Shown here one piece after another: positions 17,595-28,138 of a stretch of 64,000 nucleotides of DNA. Location: assembly GCA_024235995.1 (NCBI GenBank), contig JACKLI010000001.1, positions 1,178,001-1,242,000 on the forward strand, given 5' to 3'. Every line of letters begins with the position of its first letter. The first letter of the stretch is position 1. A model generated the notes under the pieces. That model was not told the DNA's origin. It worked only from the letters and a program-made list of their open reading frames with translations, and made no database searches. Source of the DNA: Burkholderiaceae bacterium (GTDB lineage Bacteria > Pseudomonadota > Gammaproteobacteria > Burkholderiales > Burkholderiaceae_C). Both the position numbers and the translations under genes were made by a program.

Positions 17595-18668
17595 ATGTTC
17601 TACCGCCTCTCCGGCGTCTACCACACGCGCTACAGCCAGACGCGCCAGCTCTGGCCGATCCCGGCCGACCGCTGGCAGGTTGGCATCCTGGCCGCGCTGG
17701 CCCTGCTGGCGCCGCTGTACATGTCCCAGCTGTACCTGTCGAGCTACCTGCTGCCGTGGCTGATCTTCAGCACCGCCACGCTCTCGCTCACGCTGCTGAT
17801 GGGCCTGGCCGGGCAACTGCACTTCGGCTTCGCCGCGGTGATGGCGATCGGCGCCTACACCAGCATCCACCTCACCCGCGCCGGTGTACCGCTGGAGCTG
17901 GCGCTGCTGGGCGCGGGCCTGATGTCGGCCGTCATCGGCTGCCTGTTCGGCGCGGCGGCGCTGCGCGTCAAGGGCCTGTACCTGGTGATGGCGACGCTGG
18001 CGATGCAGTTCCTGGTGGACTGGGTCATCATCAACGTCAACGCCATCTCGGGCGGCGCGGTGGCCACGCTGCAGACGCCCCGGGTGAGCTTTCTCTTCGT
18101 CCCGCTGGAGAGCCTGACGGCGCGCTACTACCTGGCGCTGACCTGGGCGGTCGTGGTCACGCTGCTGATCCTCAACATCAAGCGCACCAGCTTCGGCCGC
18201 GCGCTGGTGGCGGTGCGCGACAAGGACTTCGCCGCCGCGGTGATCGGCGTCAACATCTTCCGCTACAAGCTGCTGGCGTTCTTCATCAGCTCGTTCCTCG
18301 GCGGGGTGACGGGCGCCATCCTGGCGTTCTGCTTCTACAAGGCGGTCACGCCCTCGCAGTTCAACTTCGACGTCACCATCCAGCTGGTGGCCATGGCGCT
18401 GGTGGGTGGCCTGGGCAGCGTGATCGGGGGTTTTCTGGGCGCCGGCTTCGTGCTGCTGGTGCCCATCGTGCTGCTCAACCTGATCGCCTGGCTGGCCGGC
18501 AGCGGCTGGCTCAACATCTCGACCTCGCTGATGGCGCACATCCCGATGATGCTCTACGGCGCCATGATCATCGGCTTCCTCTTGTTCGAGCCGCTGGGCC
18601 TGGCCAAAATCTACGACAACGCGCGCAAATACCTGCTGGTCTGGCCCTTCCGCCACACGCAGAGTTGA
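17595..18668 (+). CDS. ABC importer 1, permease (LivM-like)
   Basis: A 357-residue permease of the LivM family with about ten hydrophobic segments. Typical blocks are LMGLAGQLHFGFAAVMAIGAY, LRVKGLYLVMATLAMQF, VRDKDFAAAVIGVN (ATPase-coupling) and ALVGGLGSVIGGFLGA. The polar start FYRLSGVYHTRYSQTRQLWP resembles the start of the second LivM-like protein in this window (FYRENGQFKTSYR), which supports the ATG at 17595. Confidence 0.92.
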   Translation: MFYRLSGVYHTRYSQTRQLWPIPADRWQVGILAALALLAPLYMSQLYLSSYLLPWLIFSTATLSLTLLMGLAGQLHFGFAAVMAIGAYTSIHLTRAGVPLELALLGAGLMSAVIGCLFGAAALRVKGLYLVMATLAMQFLVDWVIINVNAISGGAVATLQTPRVSFLFVPLESLTARYYLALTWAVVVTLLILNIKRTSFGRALVAVRDKDFAAAVIGVNIFRYKLLAFFISSFLGGVTGAILAFCFYKAVTPSQFNFDVTIQLVAMALVGGLGSVIGGFLGAGFVLLVPIVLLNLIAWLAGSGWLNISTSLMAHIPMMLYGAMIIGFLLFEPLGLAKIYDNARKYLLVWPFRHTQS

Positions 18669-18704
18669 GACCCTTCACGTCAACCACCCCAAGGAGACAT
18701 CGCG

Positions 18705-19963
18705 ATGAAACATCATGACCTGGCGCTCAGCCGCCGCACCGTGCTGGGGGCCGCCGCCGCGGCCAGTCTGGCGGGCATCCCCGCCTGGGCGCAGGACAAG
18801 GCGCCGATCCAGTTCGCCACGCTGCTGGACTTCACCCGCGTCTACACCTTCCTGACCGACGAGTACAGCCAGGGCCAGCAGGACTACATCAAGCTGGTCA
18901 ACCTGGAGGGCGGCATCGAGGGCTCGCCCGTCAAGCTGATCATCAAGGACCACGCCAGCTACCCCGAGCGCGGCATCGCCCAGTACAACGAGGCCAAGGC
19001 CGCGGGCGCGGTGTTCTTCGACTTCCTCAGCTCGCCGGTGGCCAACGCGCTGATGCCGCGCGCCAACGAGGACCACCTGCCGATGATCGCCTTCGCCCAC
19101 GGCCGCGCCGACGCGGCCGACGGCACGGCCTTTCCCTACGTCTTTCCGTCGGCGGCGATCTACCGCTCGCAGGCGGCCATCCTGCTCAAGTACATCGACG
19201 AGAAGGAAGGCGGCCTGAAGGGCAAGAAGATCGCCTTCGTGCACATCGACTCGGCCTTCGGCAAGGAGCCGATCGAGCTGCTCGAGCGCATGGCCAAGAC
19301 CAAGGGCTTCGAGGTCAAGCTCTACCCCTACCCGGTGCCCGGCACCGAGCAGGCCGCCACCTGGAGCGAGGTGCGCAAGAACCGTCCGGACAAGGTCATC
19401 ATCTGGGGCGCGGGCCCGGGCCAGGCGGTGTCGATCCGCGGCGCGGTGACCAACGGCATCGCGCCCAAGGACATCCACTCGGTGCTCTGGCTGTCCGAAA
19501 GCGACATGTCCGCCTTCAAGGGCAACGAGGTGGTGGGCGTCAAGCGCGTCACCCTGGTCAACACCGGCACCAACTCGCCCATCCTCAAGCGCATCGTCGA
19601 AAAAGTGGTGAACCCGGGCAACGGCAGCGGCGACAAGAAGCGCGTCGGCTGGAGCGGCTACAACATCGGCGTGGCCAGCATGGCGATCGGCGTGCAGGCC
19701 GCGCGCCTGGCGGTGCAGAAGCTCGGCGCGCCGCTGACCGGCGAGAAGCTCAAGGCCGGCTTCGAGATGCTCAAGGACTTCAACGCCGAGGGCCTGATGC
19801 CGCCGCTGACCATCACCGCCAAGGACCACCAGGGCGGCGGCCAGGGCATCGTCTCCGAATGGGACGGCAAGCAGTGGGCGCCCAAGTCCGACTGGGCCAG
19901 CGCCTACCAGGACGTGGTCTGGGACCTCATCAAGGAAGACGAAGCCCGGGCCAAGGAAAAGAA

Positions 19964-19967
<4 letters not shown>
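18705..19967 (+). CDS. ABC importer 1, periplasmic substrate-binding protein
   Basis: A 420-residue periplasmic binding protein of the LivK/Leu-Ile-Val-binding group. It has a signal peptide with SRRTVLGAAAAASLAG, close to a twin-arginine motif, and an AWAQ cleavage site. The two-lobed fold shows IKLVNLEGGIEGSPVKL and FVHIDSAFGKEPIELLERM; it is longer than LivK (about 345 aa), like binding proteins that take aromatic or other organic acids. A strong AAGGAGA ribosome binding site precedes the ATG. The gene sits between LivM- and LivF-like genes and overlaps the latter by 4 bases. Confidence 0.9.
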
Positions 19968-20755
<788 letters not shown>

Positions 20756-20786
20756 CGCGGCCGACTCGCGGTCGTCGTGCCATTTA

Positions 20787-20859
20787 GGGAAAGACCTGAT
20801 CCGATTCAGTCTCAAACGTCGTCCGAATGACAACATGGCGTCAAAGCCGTGCTTAGCAT
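20787..20859 (+). promoter_or_regulatory. Crp/Fnr-type operator and promoter of importer operon 2
   Basis: The 60 bases at 20787-20846 align without gaps to 13634-13693 upstream of importer operon 1. Conserved blocks include GGAAAGACCTGATC, GTCGTCC-N-AATGACAACATG and CGTCAAAG. The dyad is less perfect than in copy 1 (right half ATGACAA kept). A TAGCAT box at 20854-20859 lies one base off the TAATAT position of copy 1. This gives the second operon its own promoter under the same regulator. Confidence 0.6.
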
Positions 20860-20941
20860 TGCGCATCGACCGTGGCTTGTGCAACCCGTGCAGGCCCGTC
20901 GAAGCCGGAATCCGCCCCAGGTTGAAGGAGACCCACCGTCC

Positions 20942-22891
20942 ATGACGGCCACCTTTCCCCAGTTGTTGCTGCAGCATGCGCGCCAGCGCCCGCAGGCGCC
21001 GGCGCTGCGTGAGAAGGAATACGGCATCTGGCAGACCTGGAGCTGGCAGCGCGCGCTGGACGACACGCGCCACATGGCGCTGGGCCTGGCCTCGCTGGGC
21101 TTCGCCAAGGGGCAGAACCTGGCGCTCGTGGGTGACAACCGCCCGCTGCTGTACCTGATGTTCCTGTCGGTGCAGTCGATGGGCGGCGTGCCGGTGCCCA
21201 TGTACCAGGACGCGGTGGCCGCCGAGATGGCCTTCGTGCTGCGCGAGACGGGCGCGCAGTTCGCCTTTGCCGAGGACCAGGAGCAGGTCGACAAGCTGCT
21301 GGAGCTGCGCGCGGGCGAGGGTGAGGCCGCCGTGCCGGGCCTGTCGCACATCATCTACGACGATCCGCGCGGCCTGCGCCACTACCGCGACGCCGGCCTG
21401 ATCAGCGTGCAGGACCTGATGGCGGCGGGCCGCCGCTTCGAGCAGCAGCACCCGGACTACTTCGAGCAGGCGATCGCGCGCATCAAGCCCGAGGACACGG
21501 CCATCATCCTCTACACCTCGGGCACCACCAGCCGGCCCAAGGGCGTGTGCCAGACGCACCGCGCCTACATCGCCGCCGCCGAGGGTGGCGTCGCCATCGA
21601 CCGGCTGAACGGTCAGGACAACGTGCTGTCCTACCTGCCGCCGGCCTGGGCGGGCGACTTTTTGTTTTCGGTGGCGCAGTGGCTGGTGGCGGGCTTCACC
21701 ATCAACTGCCCCGAAAGCGCCGAGACCGTGGCCATCGACATGCGTGAGATCGGCCCCAGCTACTACTTCGCGCCGCCGCGCGTGTTCGAGGGCATGCTGA
21801 CCTCGGTGTCGATCCGCATGGAGGACGCGGCCCGCGTCAAGCAATGGATGCATGAAACCTTCATGCGCGTGGCGCGCCGCGTGGGCGCCGACATCCTGGT
21901 GGGCAAGCCGGTGGCGTTCGGCGATCGCCTGCTGTACGGCCTGGGCCATGTGCTGGTGTACGGGCCGCTGAAGAACGCCATGGGCCTGTCGCGCATCCGC
22001 GTGGCCTACACCGCGGGCGCCGCCATCGGGCCCGACCTGTTCCGGTTCTTCCGCTCCATCGGCGTCAACCTCAAGCAGCTCTACGGCCAGACCGAGACCT
22101 GCGCCTACGTGTGCATCCAGAAGGACGGCGACGTCAAGCTCGACACCGTGGGCCAGGCCGCGCCGGGCGTGGAGCTGAAGATCGCCGAGAGCGGCGAGGT
22201 GCTGGTGCGCAGCCGCTCGCTGCTGACCGAGTACTACAAGCGCCCCGAGGCCACCGCCGAGGTGCTGGACGCCGAGGGTTACTTCCACACCGGCGACGCC
22301 GGCGTGATCGACTCCGACGGCCATCTGCGCATCATCGACCGCGCCAAGGACGTGGGCCGCCTGACCTCGGGCGCCATGTTCGCGCCCAACTACATCGAGA
22401 ACAAGCTCAAGTTCTTCCCGCAGATCAAGGAAGCGGTGTGCTTTGGCGATGCGCGCGACCGGGTCTGCGCCTTTCTCAACATCGATTTCGACGCCGTGGG
22501 CAACTGGGCCGAGCGCAAGGGCCTGCCCTACGCGGGCTACGTCGACCTGGCCGGCAAGCCGGACGTGCTGGCGATGATGAAGGAGTGCGTCGAGAAGGTG
22601 AACGCCGAGCTGGCCGGCGAGGAGGGCATGGAAGCCACGCAGATCGCGCGCTTTCTGGTGCTGCACAAGGAGCTGGACCCGGACGACGACGAGCTCACGC
22701 GCACGCGCAAGGTGCGCCGCGGCTTCGTGGCCGAGAAATACGGCGTGCTGCTGGACGCCCTGTACGGCGGGCGCGCCGAGCAGTTCATCGAGACCGCGGT
22801 CAAGTTCGAGGATGGGCGCAGCGGCACGGTGTCGGCCACGCTCAAGATCCTGGACGCCAAGCGCTTCGCGCCCGTGAAGGTGGCCGCATGA
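20942..22891 (+). CDS. AMP-forming acyl-CoA synthetase 2 (FAA1-like)
   Basis: A 649-residue adenylate-forming CoA ligase related to the synthetase in operon 1. Motifs: LYTSGTTSRPKG near residue 192, YGQTETC near 380, GYFHTGDAGVIDSDG near 445. It should activate an imported carboxylic acid to its CoA ester in the cytoplasm. The ATG at 20942 is preceded by GAAGGAG 11 bases upstream; earlier in-frame starts fall in the promoter region. It is the first gene of operon 2 and overlaps the next ATPase by 4 bases. Substrate unknown. Confidence 0.9.
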   Translation: MTATFPQLLLQHARQRPQAPALREKEYGIWQTWSWQRALDDTRHMALGLASLGFAKGQNLALVGDNRPLLYLMFLSVQSMGGVPVPMYQDAVAAEMAFVLRETGAQFAFAEDQEQVDKLLELRAGEGEAAVPGLSHIIYDDPRGLRHYRDAGLISVQDLMAAGRRFEQQHPDYFEQAIARIKPEDTAIILYTSGTTSRPKGVCQTHRAYIAAAEGGVAIDRLNGQDNVLSYLPPAWAGDFLFSVAQWLVAGFTINCPESAETVAIDMREIGPSYYFAPPRVFEGMLTSVSIRMEDAARVKQWMHETFMRVARRVGADILVGKPVAFGDRLLYGLGHVLVYGPLKNAMGLSRIRVAYTAGAAIGPDLFRFFRSIGVNLKQLYGQTETCAYVCIQKDGDVKLDTVGQAAPGVELKIAESGEVLVRSRSLLTEYYKRPEATAEVLDAEGYFHTGDAGVIDSDGHLRIIDRAKDVGRLTSGAMFAPNYIENKLKFFPQIKEAVCFGDARDRVCAFLNIDFDAVGNWAERKGLPYAGYVDLAGKPDVLAMMKECVEKVNAELAGEEGMEATQIARFLVLHKELDPDDDELTRTRKVRRGFVAEKYGVLLDALYGGRAEQFIETAVKFEDGRSGTVSATLKILDAKRFAPVKVAA

Positions 22892-23703
22892 ACCAGCCCG
22901 CCATGGCACCGGAACCCACGGCGACGCGCGCCATCGGCGACGTTGTCCTCGACGTGAAGAACATCAGCCTGCGCTTTGGCGGCGTGAAGGCGCTGACCGA
23001 CATCAGCTTCGACGTGCGCGAGCACGAGATCCGCGCCATCATCGGCCCCAACGGCGCGGGCAAGAGCTCGATGCTCAACTGCATCAACGGCGTGTACACG
23101 CCAAGCGAAGGCTCGATCACCTTCCGCGGCCATACCTTCAGCCACATGAACTCGCGCCAGGTGGCCGAGATGGGCGTGGCGCGCACCTTCCAGAACCTGG
23201 CCCTGTTCAAGGGCATGAGCGTGCTGGACAACATCATGAGCGGGCGCAACCTCAAGATCAGGAGCAACCTGCTGCTGCAGGCGCTGCGCATCGGCCCGGC
23301 CGAGCGCGAGGAAATCCGCCACCGCGAGTTCGTCGAGCACATCATCGACTTCCTCGAAATCCAGGCGCACCGCAAGACCCCCGTGGGCCAGCTGCCCTAC
23401 GGCCTGCAAAAGCGCGTGGACCTGGGCCGGGCGCTGGCGATGGAGCCGCAGGTTCTGCTGCTGGACGAGCCCATGGCCGGCATGAACGTGGAGGAAAAGC
23501 AGGACATGAGCCGCTTCATCCTCGACGTCAACGACGAGTTCGGCACCACCATCGTGCTGATCGAGCACGACATGGGCGTGGTGATGGACATCAGCGACCG
23601 CGTGGTGGTACTGGACTACGGCAAGAAGATCGGCGACGGCGCGCCGCACGAAGTGCGCGCCAACGAAGACGTGATCCGCGCCTACCTGGGCGCTGAGCAT
23701 TGA
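22888..23703 (+). CDS. ABC importer 2, ATPase (LivG-like)
   Basis: A 271-residue ABC ATPase of the LivG group. Walker A is GPNGAGKSS (about residue 52), followed by ARTFQNLALFKGMSVLDN, signature-region LPYGLQKRVDLGRAL and Walker B LLLDEPMAGMN. The N-terminal 20 residues before VVLDVKNISLRFGG are a variable extension. It overlaps the synthetase stop (ATGA) and is followed by the permease gene after 14 bases. Confidence 0.92.
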   Translation: MNQPAMAPEPTATRAIGDVVLDVKNISLRFGGVKALTDISFDVREHEIRAIIGPNGAGKSSMLNCINGVYTPSEGSITFRGHTFSHMNSRQVAEMGVARTFQNLALFKGMSVLDNIMSGRNLKIRSNLLLQALRIGPAEREEIRHREFVEHIIDFLEIQAHRKTPVGQLPYGLQKRVDLGRALAMEPQVLLLDEPMAGMNVEEKQDMSRFILDVNDEFGTTIVLIEHDMGVVMDISDRVVVLDYGKKIGDGAPHEVRANEDVIRAYLGAEH

Positions 23704-23717
23704 CGGGGGCACGGGCG

Positions 23718-24647
23718 ATGGGCTTTTTCCTCGAAACCCTGATCAGCGGCCTGATGACCGGCATGCTCTACGCGCTGGTGGCGCTCGGCTTCGTGCTGAT
23801 CTTCAAGGCCTCCAGCGTGTTCAACTTCGCGCAGGGCGTGATGGTGTTGTTCGCGGCGCTGGCGATGGCGCGGCTGGCCGAATGGATTCCGCAGTGGACG
23901 GGCATTGAAAGCAAGGTGCTGGCCAACGTGCTGGCCTTCATCGGTGCGGCGCTGCTGATGTTCCTTGTCGCCTGGCTGATCGAGCGCCTGGCGCTGCGCC
24001 ACCTGGTGAACCAGTCGGAAACCACGCTGCTGATGGCCACGCTGGGCATCGCCTACCTGCTGGAGGGCGTGGGCCAGACGGTGTTCGGCGGCGACATCTA
24101 CAAGATCGACATCGGCATGCCCAAGGACCCGATCTTCGTGCTCGGCAGCCTGTTCGACGGCGGCCTGCTGGTCGACCCCGAGGATCTGGTGGCCGCGGGC
24201 ATCGCGGCGGCGCTGGTGGCGCTGCTGGCGCTGTTTTTCCAGAAGACCACCACCGGGCGCGCGCTGCGCGCGGTGGCGGACGACCACCAGGCGGCGCAGT
24301 CGGTGGGCATTCCGCTGTCGCGCATCTGGGTCATCGTCTGGTGCGTGGCGGGCGTGGCCGCGCTGGTGGCGGGCATGGTCTGGGGCAGCAAGCTGGGGGT
24401 GCAGTTCTCGCTCTCGACGCTCGCGCTGCGCGCGCTGCCCGTCGTGATCCTGGGCGGGCTCACCTCGGTGCCCGGCGCGATCGTCGGTGGGCTGATCATC
24501 GGCGCGAGCGAGAAGCTCTCGGAAGTCTTCCTCGGCCCCTTCGTCGGCGGTGGCATCGAGATCTGGTTCGCCTACGTGCTGGCGCTGGTGTTCCTGCTGT
24601 TTCGGCCGCAAGGGCTGTTCGGCGAGAAGATCATCGACCGCGTCTGA
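23718..24647 (+). CDS. ABC importer 2, permease (LivH-like)
   Basis: A 309-residue LivH-family permease beginning GFFLETLISGLMTGMLYALVALG after the ATG at 23718. Conserved blocks: VFNFAQGVMVLFAALAMA, LRAVADDHQAAQSVGI and ALPVVILGGLTSVPGAIVGG. An in-frame TTG at 23700 that overlaps the previous stop would add six residues (TGARA); the ATG is preferred because the hydrophobic start matches the LivH family, though neither has a strong ribosome binding site. Confidence 0.9.
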   Translation: MGFFLETLISGLMTGMLYALVALGFVLIFKASSVFNFAQGVMVLFAALAMARLAEWIPQWTGIESKVLANVLAFIGAALLMFLVAWLIERLALRHLVNQSETTLLMATLGIAYLLEGVGQTVFGGDIYKIDIGMPKDPIFVLGSLFDGGLLVDPEDLVAAGIAAALVALLALFFQKTTTGRALRAVADDHQAAQSVGIPLSRIWVIVWCVAGVAALVAGMVWGSKLGVQFSLSTLALRALPVVILGGLTSVPGAIVGGLIIGASEKLSEVFLGPFVGGGIEIWFAYVLALVFLLFRPQGLFGEKIIDRV

Positions 24648-24668
24648 CGGAGCAACGGGACGACAAGC

Positions 24669-25745
24669 ATGTTCTACCGCGAAAACGGCCAGTTCAAGAC
24701 CAGCTACCGGGCTGATCAGCAGATCTTCCCCATCGCGCAGGACCGCGTCGCGGTGCTCGCGCTCGTGGTGTTCGCGTTCGCCGTCGTGCCCTTCGTCGCC
24801 AGCGAATACCTGTTCGCCGCCATCCTGATTCCCTTCGTCATCATGTCGCTGGCGGCGCTGGGGCTGAACCTGCTGGTGGGCTACTGCGGCCAGATTTCGC
24901 TCGGCGGCGCGGCCTTCATGGCGGTGGGGGCGTACGGTGCGTACAACTTCGTCATGCGCGTGCCCGGCATTCCGCTGGTGCTGGCGATGCTGCTGGGCGG
25001 CGTGTGCGCGGCGCTGTTCGGCGTGGTGTTCGGCCTGCCCAGCCTGCGCATCAAGGGGCTGTACCTGGCGGTGGCCACGCTGGCCGCGCAGTTCTTCGCC
25101 GACTGGCTGTTCCTGCGCATCAAGTGGTTCACGCTGGACAGCGCCTCGGGCGCGGTCGCGGTCTCCAACCTCTCGGTGCTGGGCATCCCGCTGGAGTCGA
25201 GCCCGGCCAAATACCTCTTCTGCCTGACGGTGCTGGCGCTGCTGGCGCTGGCCAGCAAGAATCTGGTGCGCGGCGCCATCGGGCGCGAGTGGATGGCGAT
25301 CCGCGACATGGACGTGGCCGCCGCGGTGATCGGTATCCGCCCGATGTACGCCAAGCTCACGGCGTTCGCCATCAGCAGCTTCATCCTGGGCGTGGCGGGC
25401 GTGCTGTGGGGCTTCTTCTACCTGGGCTCGTGGGAGCCGGCGGCGTTCTCGCTCGACATCTCGCTCAAGCTGCTGTTCATGATCATCATCGGCGGGCTGG
25501 GTTCCATCATGGGCAGCCTGTTCGGCGCGGCCTTCATCATCGTGCTGCCCATCGTGCTCAACCGCGTGCTGCCCTGGCTCGCCTCGCTCGTGCACGTGCC
25601 GATCACCACCACGGCCGCCACGCACGCCGAGTTCATCATCTTCGGCATGCTGATCGTCTGGTTCCTCATCGTCGAGCCGCACGGCCTGGCGCGCCTGTGG
25701 TCCACCGGCAAGCAGAAGCTGCGGCTGTGGCCCTTCCCGCATTGA
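24669..25745 (+). CDS. ABC importer 2, permease (LivM-like)
   Basis: A 358-residue LivM-family permease. Blocks: LNLLVGYCGQISLGGAAFMAVGAY, LPSLRIKGLYLAVATLAAQFFADW, IRDMDVAAAVIGIRP and IIGGLGSIMGSLFGAAFI, with about ten hydrophobic segments. The soluble N-terminus FYRENGQFKTSYRADQQIFP parallels the LivM-like protein of importer 1. It partners the LivH-like permease 21 bases upstream. Confidence 0.92.
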   Translation: MFYRENGQFKTSYRADQQIFPIAQDRVAVLALVVFAFAVVPFVASEYLFAAILIPFVIMSLAALGLNLLVGYCGQISLGGAAFMAVGAYGAYNFVMRVPGIPLVLAMLLGGVCAALFGVVFGLPSLRIKGLYLAVATLAAQFFADWLFLRIKWFTLDSASGAVAVSNLSVLGIPLESSPAKYLFCLTVLALLALASKNLVRGAIGREWMAIRDMDVAAAVIGIRPMYAKLTAFAISSFILGVAGVLWGFFYLGSWEPAAFSLDISLKLLFMIIIGGLGSIMGSLFGAAFIIVLPIVLNRVLPWLASLVHVPITTTAATHAEFIIFGMLIVWFLIVEPHGLARLWSTGKQKLRLWPFPH

Positions 25746-25813
25746 ATGACGTTTCCAACCGCGGCTCCGGATCGAGCCTTTTCCTCCACCCTCGTTCATC
25801 CAAGGAGACTGAC

Positions 25814-27148
25814 ATGCAACATTCGAGGCATCTGACCAAGCTGCTGGGCACGCTGCTCGCGGCGGCGGGCATCGCGCTCACCGGCGCGCCGGTGCTGGCG
25901 CAGGGCGTGTCGCAGTACATGCCGCTGGTGACCTACCGCACCGGCCCCTACGGCCCGAGCGGCACGCCCGCGGCCAACGGCCTGGACGACTACTACAAGC
26001 TGGTCAATGCGCGCGGCGGCATCAACGGCGTCAAGCTCGACTACGAGGAGTGCGAGACCGGCTACGACACCGCGCGCACGGTGGAGTGCTACGAGCGCAT
26101 GAAGACCAAGAACGGCGGCGCGGTGGTGTTCCAGCCCTGGTCCACCGGCGCCACCTTCGCCATCACCGAGAAGGCCGACACCGACAAGATCCCGCTGCTC
26201 ATCCTGGGCTACGGGCGCGGCGACTCGGCCAACGGCAAGGTGTTCAACTGGGTCTTCCCGGTGGGCGGCAACTACGAGGTGGGCGACGACGTGATCGTGC
26301 AGGCTATCGGCAAGCGCGAAGGCGGCATGGACAAGCTCAAGGGCAAGAAGATCGCCTTGGTCTACCACGACAGCCCCTACGGCAAGGAAACCATTCCGCT
26401 GCTGAAGGTGCGCGCGCAAAAGCACGGCTTCACGCTGATCGAGCTGCCCGTCACGCCGCCGGGCCTGGAGCAGAAGGCCACCTGGCTGCAGGTGCGCCGC
26501 GACAAGCCCGACTACATCATCCTGCGCGGCTACGGCGTGATGACGCCCACGGCGCTCAAGGAGGCGCAGGGCGTGGGCTTCGCGCGCGACCGCATGTACG
26601 GCTCGTGGTGGGCCGGCGCCGAGACCGACGTGAAGGACGTCGCCGACGGCGCCAAGGGCTACAACGCCGTGGTGCTGCAAAGCACCGCCAACCGCGACGC
26701 CAAGGTGGTCAAGGACATCCTCTCCGAGCTCTACGCCAAGGGCCAGGGCACGGCCAGCAACAAGAGCGAGGTGGGCGACGTGCTCTACATCCGCGGGCTG
26801 CTGGCGGCGCTGTTCTCCTCCGAGGCCATCCGCACCGGGCAGGAGCACTTCAACAAGAAGGGCCAGCGCATCACGGGCGAGGAAATGCGCTGGGCGCTGG
26901 AGAACCTGGACATCACGCAGGCGCGCATCGACGAGCTGGGCTTCAACGGCATCCTGCTGCCGATCAAGACCAGCTGCGCCGACCATATGGGCTCGTACAA
27001 GGCGCGCATCTCCACCTGGGACGGCAAGGAATGGAAGATCACCAGCGACTGGTTCGACGCCGACCGCGGCATCGTCGATGGCGTGGACAACGAGTCCTCG
27101 GCCAAGTACGCGGCCGAGCACAAGATCACGCCCCGCACCTGCCAGTAA
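25814..27148 (+). CDS. ABC importer 2, periplasmic substrate-binding protein
   Basis: A 444-residue LivK-type periplasmic binding protein with a Sec signal peptide (LLGTLLAAAGIALTGAPVLAQ). The first lobe reads YMPLVTYRTGPYGPSGT and YYKLVNARGGINGVKL; the hinge region contains LVYHDSPYGKETIPLL. It has four cysteines (EECETG, VECYER, TSCADH, RTCQ) which could form disulfides. AAGGAGACTGAC leads into the ATG at 25814, a strong ribosome binding site fitting high expression of a binding protein. Substrate not readable; only distantly similar to the binding protein of importer 1. Confidence 0.9.
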   Translation: MQHSRHLTKLLGTLLAAAGIALTGAPVLAQGVSQYMPLVTYRTGPYGPSGTPAANGLDDYYKLVNARGGINGVKLDYEECETGYDTARTVECYERMKTKNGGAVVFQPWSTGATFAITEKADTDKIPLLILGYGRGDSANGKVFNWVFPVGGNYEVGDDVIVQAIGKREGGMDKLKGKKIALVYHDSPYGKETIPLLKVRAQKHGFTLIELPVTPPGLEQKATWLQVRRDKPDYIILRGYGVMTPTALKEAQGVGFARDRMYGSWWAGAETDVKDVADGAKGYNAVVLQSTANRDAKVVKDILSELYAKGQGTASNKSEVGDVLYIRGLLAALFSSEAIRTGQEHFNKKGQRITGEEMRWALENLDITQARIDELGFNGILLPIKTSCADHMGSYKARISTWDGKEWKITSDWFDADRGIVDGVDNESSAKYAAEHKITPRTCQ

Positions 27149-27163
27149 GCGGCCGCCGCCCGT

Positions 27164-27185
27164 CCGCGGCACCCGTGTGCCGCGG
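27164..27185 (+). other. Intercistronic hairpin after the binding-protein gene
   Basis: CCGCGGCA / TGCCGCGG form perfect 8-bp arms around a 6-base loop, between the binding-protein stop and the LivF-like gene. No T-run follows. Such stems often protect the 3' end of the abundant binding-protein message and reduce expression of the next gene; that role is inferred. Confidence 0.5.
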
Positions 27186-27218
27186 CGGGTCGCGTCCCGC
27201 CCGTCACGAGAGCGAACC

Positions 27219-28034
27219 ATGCCCGAAGAAGCCCCCGCCACGCTGCTCAACGTCAACGGCATCGAGGTCATCTACCACCACGTGATCCTGGTGCTCAAGG
27301 GCGTCTCGCTCAGCGTGCCCGAGGGCGGCATCGTTGCCATCCTGGGCGGCAACGGCGCGGGCAAGACCACCACGCTGCGCGCCATCTCCAACCTGCTCAA
27401 GGGCGAGCGCGGCGAGGTCACCAAGGGCAGCATCGAATACCAGGGTGAGCGCATCGAAAACCTCACCCCGTCCGATCTGGTCAAGCGCGGCGTGGTGCAG
27501 GTGATGGAGGGGCGCCACTGCTTCGCCCACCTGACCATCGAGGAAAACCTGCTCACCGGCGCCTACACGCGCACCAGCAAGAGCGAGATCGCGGCCAACC
27601 TGGAGAAGGTTTACGCCTACTTCCCGCGCCTGAAGGAGCGGCGCAGGAGCCAGGCGGCCTACACCTCGGGCGGCGAGCAGCAGATGTGCGCCATTGGCCG
27701 CGCGCTCATGACCAACCCCAAGCTGGTGCTGCTGGACGAGCCCTCGATGGGCCTGGCGCCGCAGCTGGTGGAGGAGGTGTTCTACATCGTGCGCGACCTC
27801 AACGGCAAGGAAAAAGTCACCTTCCTGGTGGCCGAGCAGAACACCAACATGGCCCTCAAGTACGCCGACTACGGCTACATCATGGAGAGCGGCCGCGTGG
27901 TGATGGACGGCCGGGCCTCCGACCTGGCCAGCAACGAGGACGTCAAGGAGTTCTACCTGGGCGTGGGCGGCGCCGAGCGCAGGAGCTTTCGCGACGTCAA
28001 GAGCTACAAGCGGCGCAAGCGCTGGCTGGCGTGA
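27219..28034 (+). CDS. ABC importer 2, ATPase (LivF-like)
   Basis: A 271-residue LivF-group ABC ATPase: Walker A GGNGAGKTT, block GVVQVMEGRHCFAHLTIEEN, signature YTSGGEQQMCAIGRAL, Walker B LVLLDEPSMGLAP. Like its paralogue in operon 1 it carries a C-terminal tail that ends YKRRKRWLA. ATG at 27219 gives the family start; the frame open upstream crosses the binding-protein gene. It is followed by a repeat copy and then the PaaK-like ligase. Confidence 0.92.
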   Translation: MPEEAPATLLNVNGIEVIYHHVILVLKGVSLSVPEGGIVAILGGNGAGKTTTLRAISNLLKGERGEVTKGSIEYQGERIENLTPSDLVKRGVVQVMEGRHCFAHLTIEENLLTGAYTRTSKSEIAANLEKVYAYFPRLKERRRSQAAYTSGGEQQMCAIGRALMTNPKLVLLDEPSMGLAPQLVEEVFYIVRDLNGKEKVTFLVAEQNTNMALKYADYGYIMESGRVVMDGRASDLASNEDVKEFYLGVGGAERRSFRDVKSYKRRKRWLA

Positions 28035-28050
28035 GGCGCGCTTTGCAAAA

Positions 28051-28112
28051 TTTCAATCAAATGGGCTTGTAGCCCGCGTGGATCAAGCCCGAGAAGCTAT
28101 CAAGTTATGAGC
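28051..28112 (+). repeat. Dispersed small repeat, copy 3
   Basis: TTTCAATCAAATGGGC at one end, GATCAAGCCC in the middle and AGAAGCTATCAAG at the other end, matching copy 4 at 30915-30977 nearly position by position. It fills most of the gap between the LivF-like gene and the PaaK-like ligase gene, ending about 27 bases before the latter's ATG. Confidence 0.75.
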
Positions 28113-28138
28113 GATCGTCGCCAGCCGAGGATGATGCA